A stretch of 10,203 nt of DNA from Nitratifractor sp. (GCA_015490055.1 WFYP01000132.1:1-10203), one strand, 5' to 3'; shown: positions 1-6,895, counted from the first letter of the stretch. Numbers and translations: made by a program. Notes: generated by a model not told the origin, from the letters alone.

Positions 1-1918
1 GTATAGCTGGTACTACTGCTGGGTCTTCTAGTGTTGATGTATCTTGCGTAATTGCTTCGCCTTTTGCTATGGCTCTTAAGATTCTTCGCATTACTTTTCC
101 GCTTCTTGTTTTTGGTAAGCCTGATACTGCAACAACATCATCTGCTTTTGCTATGTTTCCTATTTCGCTAGATAGTACAGCGTTTACTAACTCTTTTATT
201 TCGTTACTGTTGCCTTGCTCTTTTAGTACAACATATATAAATATAGATTCGCCCTTAATATCGTGTGGTGTTCCTACAACTGCAACTTCTGCTACGCTTG
301 GCTCTTTTTTAACGGCTGCCTCTATTTCGGCTGTTCCCATTCTGTGTCCGCTAACATTAATTACATCATCCACACGACCTGTAATTGTAATGTATCCATC
401 TTCATCTACCACAGCACCATCGCCACTAAAGTAAACTGGCTTGCCATCTTTAACAGCATCGCCAAAGTACGACTTAACATAACGCTCGTCGTCGTTCCAA
501 ATTGTTCTAATCATACTTGGCCACGGTTTTGTAATACATAGTAAGCCTGTTTCTCCAACCTCTTTTGGCTCTCCATCTGGGTCGATTACTTCTGCCATAA
601 TTCCAGGTAGTGGGAATGTCGCACAAGCTGGTTTAATTGGTGTTGCACCTGGCAGTGGGCTTATCATATGTCCGCCTGTCTCTGTCTGCCACCATGTATC
701 TACTATTGCACACTTACCGCCACCTACAACATCGTAATACCACTTCCACGCTGGTGGGTCTATTGGCTCGCCCACAGTTCCAAGCACTTTTAGCGAGCTT
801 AAGTCGTACTTTTTAGGCTCATCTTCGCCCATTTTGTGTAGCACTCTAATAGCAGTTGGAGCTGTATAAAATTGTGTAATTTTATGCTCTTGTACCATAC
901 TCCACGCACGCCCTGCATCGGGATATGTTGGAACACCCTCAAACATTACAGTCGTTACACCTGCCGCTAGTGGTCCATAAACAATATATGTATGCCCTGT
1001 AATCCAACCGATATCGGCAGTACACCAAAATACATCTTTATCTTTAACATCAAACACCCACTCCATTGTCATTTGTGCCCACAAAATGTAGCCAGCTTGT
1101 GAGTGCTGTACACCTTTTGGCTTTCCTGTACTTCCACTTGTGTATAGTAAAAATAGTGGGTCTTCGCTATCCATTGGCTCAAAGTCGCACTCATCACTAA
1201 AGTTGCCTATTAACTCGTTGTAGTTATTGTCAATATCATTCCAAGCTATATCTTCATTGTTTCGCTTTACTACAATTACTGCTTCTACACTATCGCCACC
1301 AGCTTTTAGGGCTTCGTCCACGACTGGTTTTAGAAGATACGGCTTGCCTTTTCTATATGCTCCATCGGCTGTAATTACAACTTTTGCCTCTGCATCTTCG
1401 ATTCTATCTCTTAAAGCTTCGGCACTAAATCCACCAAATACAATAGAGTGAATCGCACCAATTCTTGTACACGCTAACATTGCATAAGCCGCCTCTGGAA
1501 TCATTGGCATATATAGTACAACTCTATCGCCCTTTTTAACGCCAAATTGCTCTTTTAGCATATTTGCGAAGCGGTTTACCCTTTGGCTCAACTGCTTAAA
1601 TGTAATTTTCTCTACATCGCCTCTGTCGCCTTCGAATAAAATCGCAACATCGTCGGCTTTATCTTTTAAGTGTCTATCAACACACTGGTTACAAACATTT
1701 AGCTTTCCACCTGTAAACCACTTGTAAAATGGTGCATTACTTTCGTCTAGCACTTTGTTATATGGCTCTAGCCAATCTATCTTCTCTTTTGCGTATCCAT
1801 CCCAAAAGCCTTCGTAATCGGCTTTGGCTTGGTTTTGTAGCTCCCAGTATTCATCCATACTTTTTATTCTTGCTTGTGCTGAAAACTCAGGATTTGGGTA
1901 GTATATCTCTTTACTCAT
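1..1918 (-). CDS. acs: Acetyl-CoA synthetase (AMP-forming), 3' end cut by window edge
   Basis: Activates acetate with ATP and CoA to acetyl-CoA through an acetyl-AMP intermediate, in the cytoplasm. From the ATG at 1918-1916, 639 codons are open to the window edge. The family is about 650 residues, so only a short C-terminal tail is missing. Seen in the translation: the ANL-family phosphate loop LYTSGSTGKPKGV near residue 260, the DTWWQTETGG acetate-pocket/adenylation motif near 409-417, and near the C-terminus PKTRSGKVMRR, whose Lys608 matches the catalytic, acetylation-regulated Lys609 of Salmonella Acs. An AGGAG ribosome site lies at 1930-1926, seven bases before the ATG. No frameshift is visible. 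It is divergent from nhaA with about 130 bp between them. Function is near certain from the motifs. Physiologically it points to acetate use, and perhaps regulation by lysine acetylation, which is inferred only from the conserved lysine. Confidence 0.96.
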   Translation of the reverse strand, partial: MSKEIYYPNPEFSAQARIKSMDEYWELQNQAKADYEGFWDGYAKEKIDWLEPYNKVLDESNAPFYKWFTGGKLNVCNQCVDRHLKDKADDVAILFEGDRGDVEKITFKQLSQRVNRFANMLKEQFGVKKGDRVVLYMPMIPEAAYAMLACTRIGAIHSIVFGGFSAEALRDRIEDAEAKVVITADGAYRKGKPYLLKPVVDEALKAGGDSVEAVIVVKRNNEDIAWNDIDNNYNELIGNFSDECDFEPMDSEDPLFLLYTSGSTGKPKGVQHSQAGYILWAQMTMEWVFDVKDKDVFWCTADIGWITGHTYIVYGPLAAGVTTVMFEGVPTYPDAGRAWSMVQEHKITQFYTAPTAIRVLHKMGEDEPKKYDLSSLKVLGTVGEPIDPPAWKWYYDVVGGGKCAIVDTWWQTETGGHMISPLPGATPIKPACATFPLPGIMAEVIDPDGEPKEVGETGLLCITKPWPSMIRTIWNDDERYVKSYFGDAVKDGKPVYFSGDGAVVDEDGYITITGRVDDVINVSGHRMGTAEIEAAVKKEPSVAEVAVVGTPHDIKGESIFIYVVLKEQGNSNEIKELVNAVLSSEIGNIAKADDVVAVSGLPKTRSGKVMRRILRAIAKGEAITQDTSTLEDPAVVPAI

Positions 1919-1942
1919 ATTTAAACTCCTATTATTAGTGTT

Positions 1943-1948
1943 ATTGTA
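1943..1948 (-). promoter_or_regulatory. Candidate -10 box of acs promoter
   Basis: TACAAT on the minus strand (1948-1943), 25 bases before the acs start, would give a leader of about 20 nt that includes the AGGAG site. No convincing -35 box is seen, which is common in this phylum. The box lies inside an imperfect palindrome (ATTGT at 1943-1947, ACAAT at 1957-1961) that could be an operator, but the arms are only five bases and no known regulator site is recognised. Confidence 0.4.
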
Positions 1949-2017
1949 ATAAAGTAACAATCTTTTATTTAAAACTATCTTATAGGAGAGAAATACTCTT
2001 ATATGCTTTATAGATGG

Positions 2018-2023
2018 TAAAAT
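2018..2023 (+). promoter_or_regulatory. Candidate extended -10 of nhaA promoter
   Basis: TGGTAAAAT (TG at 2015-2016, TAAAAT 2018-2023) lies 27 bases upstream of the nhaA ATG. A start near 2030 would give a leader of about 20 nt carrying the AAAGGG ribosome site at 2037-2042. The -35 region is weak. A near-copy of this box (AGTAAAATAA) precedes ilvD. Confidence 0.5.
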
Positions 2024-2049
2024 AAGTAACACATTCAAAGGGTAAATTT

Positions 2050-3228
2050 ATGAAAAAACTAGAAACATTTATAAAAAATGAATCAACAGCGGGTATTGTT
2101 TTGATAGTAGTAACCTTAATGGCTCTATTTTTGCAAAACAGTCCACTATCTACATATTATAATAACTTTTTACATACACATGTAGAGGTAAGATTTGGCG
2201 ATTTACAAATAGCAAAGCCACTTCTTTTATGGGTAAACGATGGTCTTATGGCTATCTTCTTTTTCCTAATTGGTTTAGAGGTAAAAAGAGAGGTCTTAAG
2301 TGGGCATCTATCTTCTCTCTCTAAAGTTGCACTACCTACTATAGCAGCTATTGGTGGGATGTTGGTGCCTGCATTAATATATATTGCATTTAATGGTAGT
2401 AACTCATTTGCACTAAATGGTTGGGCGATACCAACAGCAACAGATATTGCCTTTGCCTTGGGTATTTTATCGCTTCTTGGTAGTCGTGTGCCTGTATCTT
2501 TAAAGATATTTCTAATGGCACTTGCTATTATAGATGACTTGGGAGCTATTGTAATAATTGCACTATTTTATACAAGTGAGCTCTCTTTTACATCAATTAC
2601 AGTGGCATCTATATCACTAATTGTGCTATTTATAATGAATAGATTAAAAGTAGCAAGAAAGGCTGCCTATATTTTAGTTGGTATTATATTGTGGGTAAGT
2701 GTATTAAAATCTGGTGTTCACGCTACACTAGCAGGTGTTGCCTTGGCATTTATGATACCACTAGAGTCTAAAACAGAAGATGGCAAGAGCTTTTCGATGC
2801 TTAAAGAGATGGAGCACGGCTTGCACTACTGGGTGGCATTTTTAATTTTACCACTATTTGCTTTTGTAAATGCAGGTATCGACTTAAAAGATATCTCTAT
2901 TAACGAAATGACAAACAGTGTACCATTAGGTATTGCATTAGGGCTATTTATAGGTAAGCAATTAGGTGTATTTGGTTTCTCTTTTATAGCAATTAAATTA
3001 GGTTTGGCAAAGCTACCAGAATCTAGCTCTTGGCTTCAACTATACGGTGTAGCAGTCTTAACAGGTATCGGATTTACTATGAGCCTGTTTGTAGATTCTT
3101 TAGCATTTAATGATACCCAAATATACCACTCTGCGGATAAGTTAGCCATTCTTTTAGGCTCTTTTATATCTGGCTTAGTTGGCTATATTATTTTGAAAAA
3201 AGTTCTTAGTATAAAGGGGAAATCTTGA
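2050..3228 (+). CDS. nhaA: NhaA-type Na+/H+ antiporter
   Basis: Inner-membrane antiporter exporting Na+ (or Li+) in exchange for protons, for sodium and pH homeostasis. The 392-residue length matches the family (E. coli 388), with about 12 hydrophobic segments. Key residues are all visible, one off from E. coli numbering in the first half: T131-D132 in the helix IV motif ATDIAFALGIL, D162-D163 in AIIDDLGAI (ion-binding aspartates), H224 in KSGVHATLAG (equivalent of pH-related His225), and K303 in GLFIGKQLG (equivalent of Lys300). GIGFTMSLF at 339-347 is the conserved helix XI motif. ATG at 2050 follows AAAGGG with good spacing. It overlaps the next gene by four bases (TTGA), so the two are probably co-translated. 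Some members of the phylum carry two nhaA paralogues, and which one this is cannot be told from the window. Confidence 0.97.
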   Translation: MKKLETFIKNESTAGIVLIVVTLMALFLQNSPLSTYYNNFLHTHVEVRFGDLQIAKPLLLWVNDGLMAIFFFLIGLEVKREVLSGHLSSLSKVALPTIAAIGGMLVPALIYIAFNGSNSFALNGWAIPTATDIAFALGILSLLGSRVPVSLKIFLMALAIIDDLGAIVIIALFYTSELSFTSITVASISLIVLFIMNRLKVARKAAYILVGIILWVSVLKSGVHATLAGVALAFMIPLESKTEDGKSFSMLKEMEHGLHYWVAFLILPLFAFVNAGIDLKDISINEMTNSVPLGIALGLFIGKQLGVFGFSFIAIKLGLAKLPESSSWLQLYGVAVLTGIGFTMSLFVDSLAFNDTQIYHSADKLAILLGSFISGLVGYIILKKVLSIKGKS

Positions 3229-3671
3229 AAAAATATTATTATAGTTACGAAGAGTTTTCACAAGATGCAAAAGAGTTATCAAAGCAGTTAAAAAAATACC
3301 AACCCGACACCCTGCTTGCGGTTGCTAGAGGTGGACTAACACTTGGGCATTTTATCGCACAAGCCTTAAATTCAAGACGCCTATTTAGCTTAAATTCAAT
3401 ACATTACGAAAAAGATAAAGTTTTAGATAATATAGAGATATTCAATATACCAAATTTAGGCGATGCAAAAAAAGTAGTTGTAATAGATGATATTGTAGAT
3501 AGTGGTGTAACACTTAATGAAATTTTAAAAAAATTAGAGCAACTATACCCAAAATGCGAATTCAAATTAGCTACAATTTTCTATAAACCAACAGCGATAA
3601 TCAAAGCTGACTTTAAAGTAAAAGAGGCGAAAGAGTGGATAGACTTTTTTTGGGAAATAGACCCACTTTAA
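3225..3671 (+). CDS. Small phosphoribosyltransferase (Hpt/Xpt/Gpt-like)
   Basis: Type I phosphoribosyltransferase fold of 148 residues. The PRPP-binding signature VVVIDDIVDSGVTL spans 84-97, with the adjacent acidic pair D88-D89. ARGGLTLG (34-41) is the typical N-terminal PPi/PRPP loop. A C-terminal WIDFFWEID is reminiscent of the W-x-x-F-P-W-E hood found in xanthine/hypoxanthine-type members, so a cytoplasmic purine-base salvage enzyme (base + PRPP to nucleoside monophosphate) is the best guess. The exact base is not determined. The start is TTG at 3225-3227, overlapping the nhaA stop, with a strong AAGGGG site at 3214-3219. No nearer ATG exists. The stop (TAA 3669-3671) is interleaved with the TAA of the convergent cytochrome gene in a single TTAA. 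Coupling to nhaA is clear, but a functional link between the two is not obvious. Confidence 0.88.
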   Translation: MKKYYYSYEEFSQDAKELSKQLKKYQPDTLLAVARGGLTLGHFIAQALNSRRLFSLNSIHYEKDKVLDNIEIFNIPNLGDAKKVVVIDDIVDSGVTLNEILKKLEQLYPKCEFKLATIFYKPTAIIKADFKVKEAKEWIDFFWEIDPL

Positions 3672-4105
3672 TGGGATTGTCTATTGCCAATTTGTGTTAA
3701 ATCTGGATATGAACCTTTTATACCTTTGCCATCTATGCCGTGGCAACCTGCACAGTTGCTACTAAAGTACAAAGAAGCATCTTTAGAGTATGGTTTATTA
3801 GCCTTTTTACCACTTAACTCATAAACATAATAAGCTACATCTCTAGCTTTATCTTTGGGCACATAGCCACCTTCCATTCCACCTTTTTGAAGGTTAAGAT
3901 GGTTTGAGCCATTATTAATGACATTTACTATATATTTTATAATTCCCTCTTGAGTTAAGTTTTTATCGTTATATTGAATTTTTGTGTTTATAGTAGGAGC
4001 AAAAGCATTATGTTTAATTTTATGCTCTTGATTTATATATAGATAAACCCCATAACCCAACACTATTAAAATAATTAAAATTGCAAAATACTCTTCTTTT
4101 TTCAT
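3668..4105 (-). CDS. Membrane-anchored c-type cytochrome with unusual half-domain order
   Basis: A 145-residue protein with one N-terminal membrane helix (about 7-24) and the rest predicted periplasmic. The only heme site is CAGCH at 118-122, followed by a short tail (GIDGKG...YPDLTQIG...) that stops 23 residues later, with no downstream methionine ligand. Before it, residues 53-99 (NGSNHL...GGMEGGYVPKDKARDVAYYVYELSG) look like the second half of a class I cytochrome c: a Met in a GGM-x-G loop (M77) and the terminal helix ending YVYELSG. The order thus resembles the junction between the two domains of a CcoP-like diheme cytochrome, with the first CxxCH absent and the second domain shortened. 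Alternatively it is a circular permutant in which M77 ligates the heme on C118/C121. The start ATG (4105-4103) has only a weak ribosome site. It lies 41 bp after the small membrane protein gene and is probably co-transcribed. Role is presumably electron transfer. Partner unknown. Confidence 0.8.
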   Translation of the reverse strand: MKKEEYFAILIILIVLGYGVYLYINQEHKIKHNAFAPTINTKIQYNDKNLTQEGIIKYIVNVINNGSNHLNLQKGGMEGGYVPKDKARDVAYYVYELSGKKANKPYSKDASLYFSSNCAGCHGIDGKGIKGSYPDLTQIGNRQSH

Positions 4106-4146
4106 AATTAACAGTATATCTGAACTTACAAAAATTTGGGTTTATA

Positions 4147-4485
4147 CTAAAGTAGTAAAATAGCAGTGCTAATTACAATTAGTGCAGTTAAAAGATAAAT
4201 ATATTTAAATATAGAACCAATACCAAATAATGGTTTACCATCTATAAAGATACCAACTTGCACAGCAGTTATCGCTAAGCCTGCAATAATAAAAGATATT
4301 ACAGACATTATCAAAACATTATACCAAGCAAAATGGCTAAAAGCATAAGCAAAAACTAAAAAAGCAGATATAGCTACTATAGCATGTTGAATATATATGG
4401 CAGTACTTTTTGATTCTTGTTTATAATAAACCCTAGCGATTTTAAAGTATAAAAAGATAAGTAGTATAATTAAAAATGTAAGCAT
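4147..4485 (-). CDS. Small four-helix membrane protein, function unknown
   Basis: A 112-residue, very hydrophobic protein with four probable membrane helices (about 2-16, 30-50, 54-78, 88-111). A short charged loop after helix 1 (RVYYKQESKSTA) and a small polar turn with the sequence IDGKPLFG near residues 81-88 sit between them. No Cys pairs, heme motifs or catalytic signatures are seen, and I do not recognise the family. ATG at 4485-4483 follows an AAGG at 4497-4494, and a TATAAT box lies upstream, so it is probably the first gene of a two-gene unit with the cytochrome c downstream. That neighbour hints at a membrane electron-transfer role, but this rests on position only. Length, clean start and matching strand argue for a real gene. 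Confidence 0.72.
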   Translation of the reverse strand: MLTFLIILLIFLYFKIARVYYKQESKSTAIYIQHAIVAISAFLVFAYAFSHFAWYNVLIMSVISFIIAGLAITAVQVGIFIDGKPLFGIGSIFKYIYLLTALIVISTAILLL

Positions 4486-4516
4486 AAATTAAACCTTATA
4501 TTGAAAATTAATTTTT

Positions 4517-4522
4517 ATTATA
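4517..4522 (-). promoter_or_regulatory. Candidate -10 box for membrane protein/cytochrome unit
   Basis: A perfect TATAAT on the minus strand (4522-4517), 32 bases before the ATG at 4485, giving a leader of about 25 nt. No clear -35 box is seen. It lies in the 99-bp divergent spacer shared with the methyltransferase promoter. Confidence 0.5.
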
Positions 4523-4552
4523 TTAGAAATTCTTTAATGCAAAGTCTTTTGC

Positions 4553-4558
4553 TATAAT
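4553..4558 (+). promoter_or_regulatory. Extended -10 promoter and ribosome site of methyltransferase gene
   Basis: TGCTATAAT (TG 4550-4551, TATAAT 4553-4558) is a consensus extended -10. Initiation near 4565 would give a leader of about 20 nt with GAAGGA at 4571-4576, eight bases before the ATG at 4585. The -35 region is T-rich without consensus, as usual for housekeeping promoters in this phylum. Confidence 0.65.
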
Positions 4559-4584
4559 ATATTAAAAAAAGAAGGATTGCTTTA

Positions 4585-5229
4585 ATGTCATATAGTAACA
4601 TATGCCCAATATGCAATAGTAAAAATTTAGAGGATTATCATAATGGAGAGGGGCGTAGTTACCTTTTGTGTAAAGAGTGCAATTTAGTTTTTGTGCCATT
4701 TAATGAACTCCCAACTATAGATGTTGAAAAGAAAAAGTATGACCAGCATCAAAATTCTCCACAAGATAGTGGATACAGAGCATTTTTATCAAAACTTTAT
4801 ATACCGATACAAGAGTTTATAAAACCTAATAGTTATGGTTTAGATTTTGGTAGCGGACCTGGACCAACACTTTCTAAAATGTTTGAAGAGTTAGGGTATA
4901 AAATGGATATATATGATATATTTTATGCTCAAAATAACGAAGTATTTAAAAGAGAATATGATTTTATAACAACAACTGAAGTAATTGAACATTTGCATAA
5001 ACCTAAAGAAGAGCTTCTAAGGCTAGCTGGTATGCTAAAGATTGGCGGAGTTTTAGGTATAATGACAGCCTTTCGCCCAGACAAAGAGCAATTTGCCTCA
5101 TGGTATTATAAAAATGACCCAACTCATGTTAGATTTTTTACTCCCAAAACATTCGAATATATAGCTAAATTATTACGAATGGAAATAATTTATATAGATA
5201 ATGGGGTTGTGATTTTAAAAAAGCCTTAG
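4585..5229 (+). CDS. Zinc-ribbon class I SAM-dependent methyltransferase
   Basis: A 214-residue cytoplasmic protein. The N-terminus has a four-cysteine zinc ribbon (C7, C10, C29, C32; CPIC...CKEC). It is followed by a Rossmann methyltransferase domain: SAM-binding motif I GLDFGSGPGPT at 85-95, an acidic strand end at MDIYDIFYA (107-115), and TTEVIEHLHKP (120-130) as the post-motif region typical of Methyltransf_23-like enzymes. Near the C-terminus YYKNDPTHVRFF (174-185) is a strongly conserved stretch in small bacterial proteins of this same layout. The substrate is unknown. The YKNDPTHVRFF stretch is family-defining rather than diagnostic of a substrate. It appears to be monocistronic, with its own strong extended -10 and a good ribosome site, and is flanked by opposite-strand genes. 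The methyltransferase call is confident. Any small-molecule or RNA target would be a guess. Confidence 0.9.
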   Translation: MSYSNICPICNSKNLEDYHNGEGRSYLLCKECNLVFVPFNELPTIDVEKKKYDQHQNSPQDSGYRAFLSKLYIPIQEFIKPNSYGLDFGSGPGPTLSKMFEELGYKMDIYDIFYAQNNEVFKREYDFITTTEVIEHLHKPKEELLRLAGMLKIGGVLGIMTAFRPDKEQFASWYYKNDPTHVRFFTPKTFEYIAKLLRMEIIYIDNGVVILKKP

Positions 5230-5231
5230 AG

Positions 5232-5526
5232 CTATTTGCACTCTTTGGGTATTAGTTTATCAAACAAAAGTTCTACTTTTTTGTGAATAGCTAAATTTGT
5301 GTCGTGATATGCATATATATGTATAGTTTTTACTCCACTGTCTATAAATTTTTTACTTTAAATGAGCATTTAGTAAATCTATTTTGACATAAAATTCAAT
5401 ATATATAGGTGTTTTTTACCTATATTTTTAATAGTTGGTGGAATATGCAAATTTGGTAATTCAAAGCTAATATTGTATATAGTGCGTAACTTCAGTTAAT
5501 AAAAGTAACACTAATAGTTGTTTCAT
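5232..5526 (-). pseudogene. Decayed gene for a small secreted protein
   Basis: Nine bases after the transglycosylase stop, an ATG (5526-5524) opens a signal-peptide-like start (MKQLLVLLLLTEV...) that hits TAG at 5469-5467. Coding-like text then continues in another frame (ISFELPNLHIPPTIKNIGKK, about 5471-5410), returns to the first frame (EFYVKIDLLNAHLK, 5397-5356), and shifts again to a 39-codon stretch (KFIDSGVKTIHIYAYHD...LFDKLIPKECK) ending at TAG 5234-5232. Three frame changes in one direction order give a plausible original protein of about 95 residues, exported and rich in Lys/His/Ile. I do not recognise the family. The frames alternate between two phases, as expected from single-base indels. 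Position suggests it was the second gene of the transglycosylase operon. This 306-bp interval holds no intact gene. Chance open frames in AT-rich DNA remain possible, but the ordered patchwork with signal peptide and end codon makes decay likelier. Confidence 0.6.
5403..5429 (+). terminator. Hairpin with T-tract, possible plus-strand terminator
   Basis: ATATAGGT (5403-5410) and ACCTATAT (5418-5425) form a perfect 8-bp stem with a 7-base loop. The last stem base starts a five-T run (5425-5429). It lies about 175 bases after the methyltransferase stop and inside the decayed minus-strand gene. The stem has only two GC pairs, so it would be weak. It may be fortuitous. Confidence 0.35.
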
Positions 5527-5535
5527 ATTATTTCT

Positions 5536-6552
5536 TTAATCTTTTGTAATTCTCTTTTTAATCTCTTGAGCTAACTGATAAACCGCCATTGCGTAGTAGT
5601 CGGAGTTGTTGTACCGTTTTAAGACATCGAAATTGTTAAATGTAAGCCAGATTTCATCAAACTCTGCACGCTTTAGTTTTGTGGCTTTAAAGTATTTTGC
5701 TTTAAACTTTTTAGTTGCTTTTAGACCCCATTTTTTTAGTGTTGCACGGCTAATTCTGTATCTTGTGTGTTGTTTAATTTGGTTAAATTTTTTGCCACTA
5801 TATTTAGCTCTTATTGCAACATCTTTACCCTCTCTCCAGCCCTTATGGTGCAAAAAGTTGGCTATTGTTGCAATAGCATCTGGGTGCGAAAATGGTTCTA
5901 TTTTTTTGTTTCCATCGTAACTTAAACCATATTTTAAATATGCATGTGGCATTAACTGCCCTAAACCTAATGCCCCATATATCGAGCCTTTTAAATATAA
6001 AGCATTTAGCTTTTGTCTATAACTTAAAACCAACAGTTTCTCTAACTCATATTTAAATAGTTTTTTTCTTCTTTTATCTTTGAATGTATGGTATGCAAGA
6101 GAGTTAAAAGTTTCCCAATTACCGATAATCTCGCCATAATAAGTTTCGATGCCAATAATTGCTGTTACTATATACTTATCTACTTTTAGTTTTTTCTCAA
6201 TTCTACCTAAAAGAGTTTTATATCTCTTGGCAAATTTAGTACCTTGACGAACTCTATCCTCATTTAAATATCTCTTCTCGTAAGCACTAAACCCCACACT
6301 TCTAAGCCACCACTTGCGCCCCTTTGCAATGCCATACTTTAGCCGTCTGTGGCGTCTTTGGGTTCGGTAGCGTTTTGGCTTACTTGCACGAGAGAAAACA
6401 TCTATTAAATAGTCTCGCTTAAAATTATACTTGCGTATCATGTGGTTTATAAAGTGCTTAACCTCTTTATTTTTTGCATAATAGCCCGTAACCTCGTTTT
6501 TCGCATGTAAAGAGAGAATTAAAATTATAGATATAAAAAATATTCTTATCAA
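5536..6552 (-). CDS. MltB-like lytic murein transglycosylase
   Basis: A 338-residue exported enzyme that would cleave the MurNAc-GlcNAc bond in peptidoglycan, forming 1,6-anhydro-MurNAc. The N-terminus (about 1-17, ending SLHA) is a signal peptide without a lipobox cysteine. The SLT_2/MltB-type domain shows AIIGIETYYGEIIG with the likely catalytic Glu136 (equivalent of MltB Glu162). It continues through a NWETFNSLAYHTF stretch and IYGALGLGQLMPHAYLKYG (191-209), the motif after the active site. The C-terminal part includes HPDAIATIANFLHHKGW, typical of the family. The protein is strikingly basic, especially 57-83 (many Arg/Lys) and 260-292, which could favour binding to acidic glycan or cell-wall polymers (inference). 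The start is TTG (6552-6550) with AAAGG about eight bases upstream. No early in-frame ATG is available. It precedes a decayed secreted-protein gene, probably once in the same operon. Confidence 0.9.
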   Translation of the reverse strand: MIRIFFISIILILSLHAKNEVTGYYAKNKEVKHFINHMIRKYNFKRDYLIDVFSRASKPKRYRTQRRHRRLKYGIAKGRKWWLRSVGFSAYEKRYLNEDRVRQGTKFAKRYKTLLGRIEKKLKVDKYIVTAIIGIETYYGEIIGNWETFNSLAYHTFKDKRRKKLFKYELEKLLVLSYRQKLNALYLKGSIYGALGLGQLMPHAYLKYGLSYDGNKKIEPFSHPDAIATIANFLHHKGWREGKDVAIRAKYSGKKFNQIKQHTRYRISRATLKKWGLKATKKFKAKYFKATKLKRAEFDEIWLTFNNFDVLKRYNNSDYYAMAVYQLAQEIKKRITKD

Positions 6553-6573
6553 GATAAACCTTTTTTAGATACC

Positions 6574-6579
6574 ATTATC
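6574..6579 (-). promoter_or_regulatory. Weak candidate -10 for transglycosylase gene
   Basis: GATAAT on the minus strand (6579-6574), 22 bases before the TTG start, has a CTGCCA-like -35 at 18-base spacing. A transcript from it would have a very short leader that still includes the AAAGG site. Readthrough from the upstream tRNA cluster (end at 6702) is an alternative. Confidence 0.3.
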
Positions 6580-6701
6580 CAATAAAGTTCTTAACATTGG
6601 CAGTAATTTGAAAAATTTTAACGTTCTAATTTGGACTTGTATAAAATAGAAGCAAATAAAATAATAGGTGATATTATGATTAAATTGAGTTTAAAAGTAA
6701 G

Positions 6702-6789
6702 TGGCCGGGAGAGGGGGATTCGAACCCCCGGAGGTATTACCCTCACCGGTTTTCAAGACCGGCACGTTCAACCGCTCCGACATCTCCCG
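6702..6789 (-). tRNA. tRNA-Ser(UGA)
   Basis: An 88-nt serine tRNA including CCA. The acceptor stem CGGGAGA (6789-6783) pairs with TCTCCCG next to discriminator G (6705) and encoded CCA (6704-6702). The anticodon loop CTTGAAAA between CCGGT-type arms gives anticodon UGA. A long variable arm (GAGGGTAATACCTC) and a GGTTCGAATCC T-arm confirm the type II serine tRNA. It is the last gene of the Gly-Leu-Cys-Ser series, 12 nt after tRNA-Cys, so they are likely one transcript. No strong terminator hairpin follows. Confidence 0.95.
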
Positions 6790-6801
6790 AACAGTAATAG
6801 A

Positions 6802-6876
6802 TGGAGGCGGCACCCGGATTCGAACCGGGGATCAGAGCTTTGCAGGCTCCTGCCTTAGCCACTTGGCTATGCCGCC
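6802..6876 (-). tRNA. tRNA-Cys(GCA)
   Basis: A 75-nt cysteine tRNA including CCA. The acceptor GGCGGCA (6876-6870) pairs with TGCCGCC, followed by discriminator U (the expected identity element for Cys) and encoded CCA (6804-6802). The anticodon loop CTGCAAA gives GCA. The T-arm GGTTCGAATCC is intact. It lies 341 bp after tRNA-Leu, separated by the structured repeat element, and 12 nt before tRNA-Ser. Confidence 0.96.
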
Positions 6877-6889
6877 ATCTTTAAAAAGT

Positions 6890-6895
6890 AGTATA
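6890..6895 (-). promoter_or_regulatory. Candidate promoter of the tRNA-Cys/Ser pair
   Basis: TATACT (6895-6890 on the minus strand) lies 13 bases before the tRNA-Cys 5' end, the same arrangement as the TATAAT upstream of tRNA-Gly. Both are preceded by TTAAGG a few bases upstream. This would let Cys/Ser be expressed independently of the upstream pair despite the inserted element. No -35 consensus. Confidence 0.4.

Noticed and set aside
69..1938. Several plus-strand open frames (69-434, 263-541, 1227-1451, 1729-1938)
   Set aside because: They lie antisense within acs, whose minus-strand frame is open for 639 codons with all family motifs. The plus frames lack ribosome sites and resemble no family.
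5606..5920. Plus-strand open frame of 104 codons
   Set aside because: Antisense to the transglycosylase catalytic region, with no ribosome site and no recognisable content.
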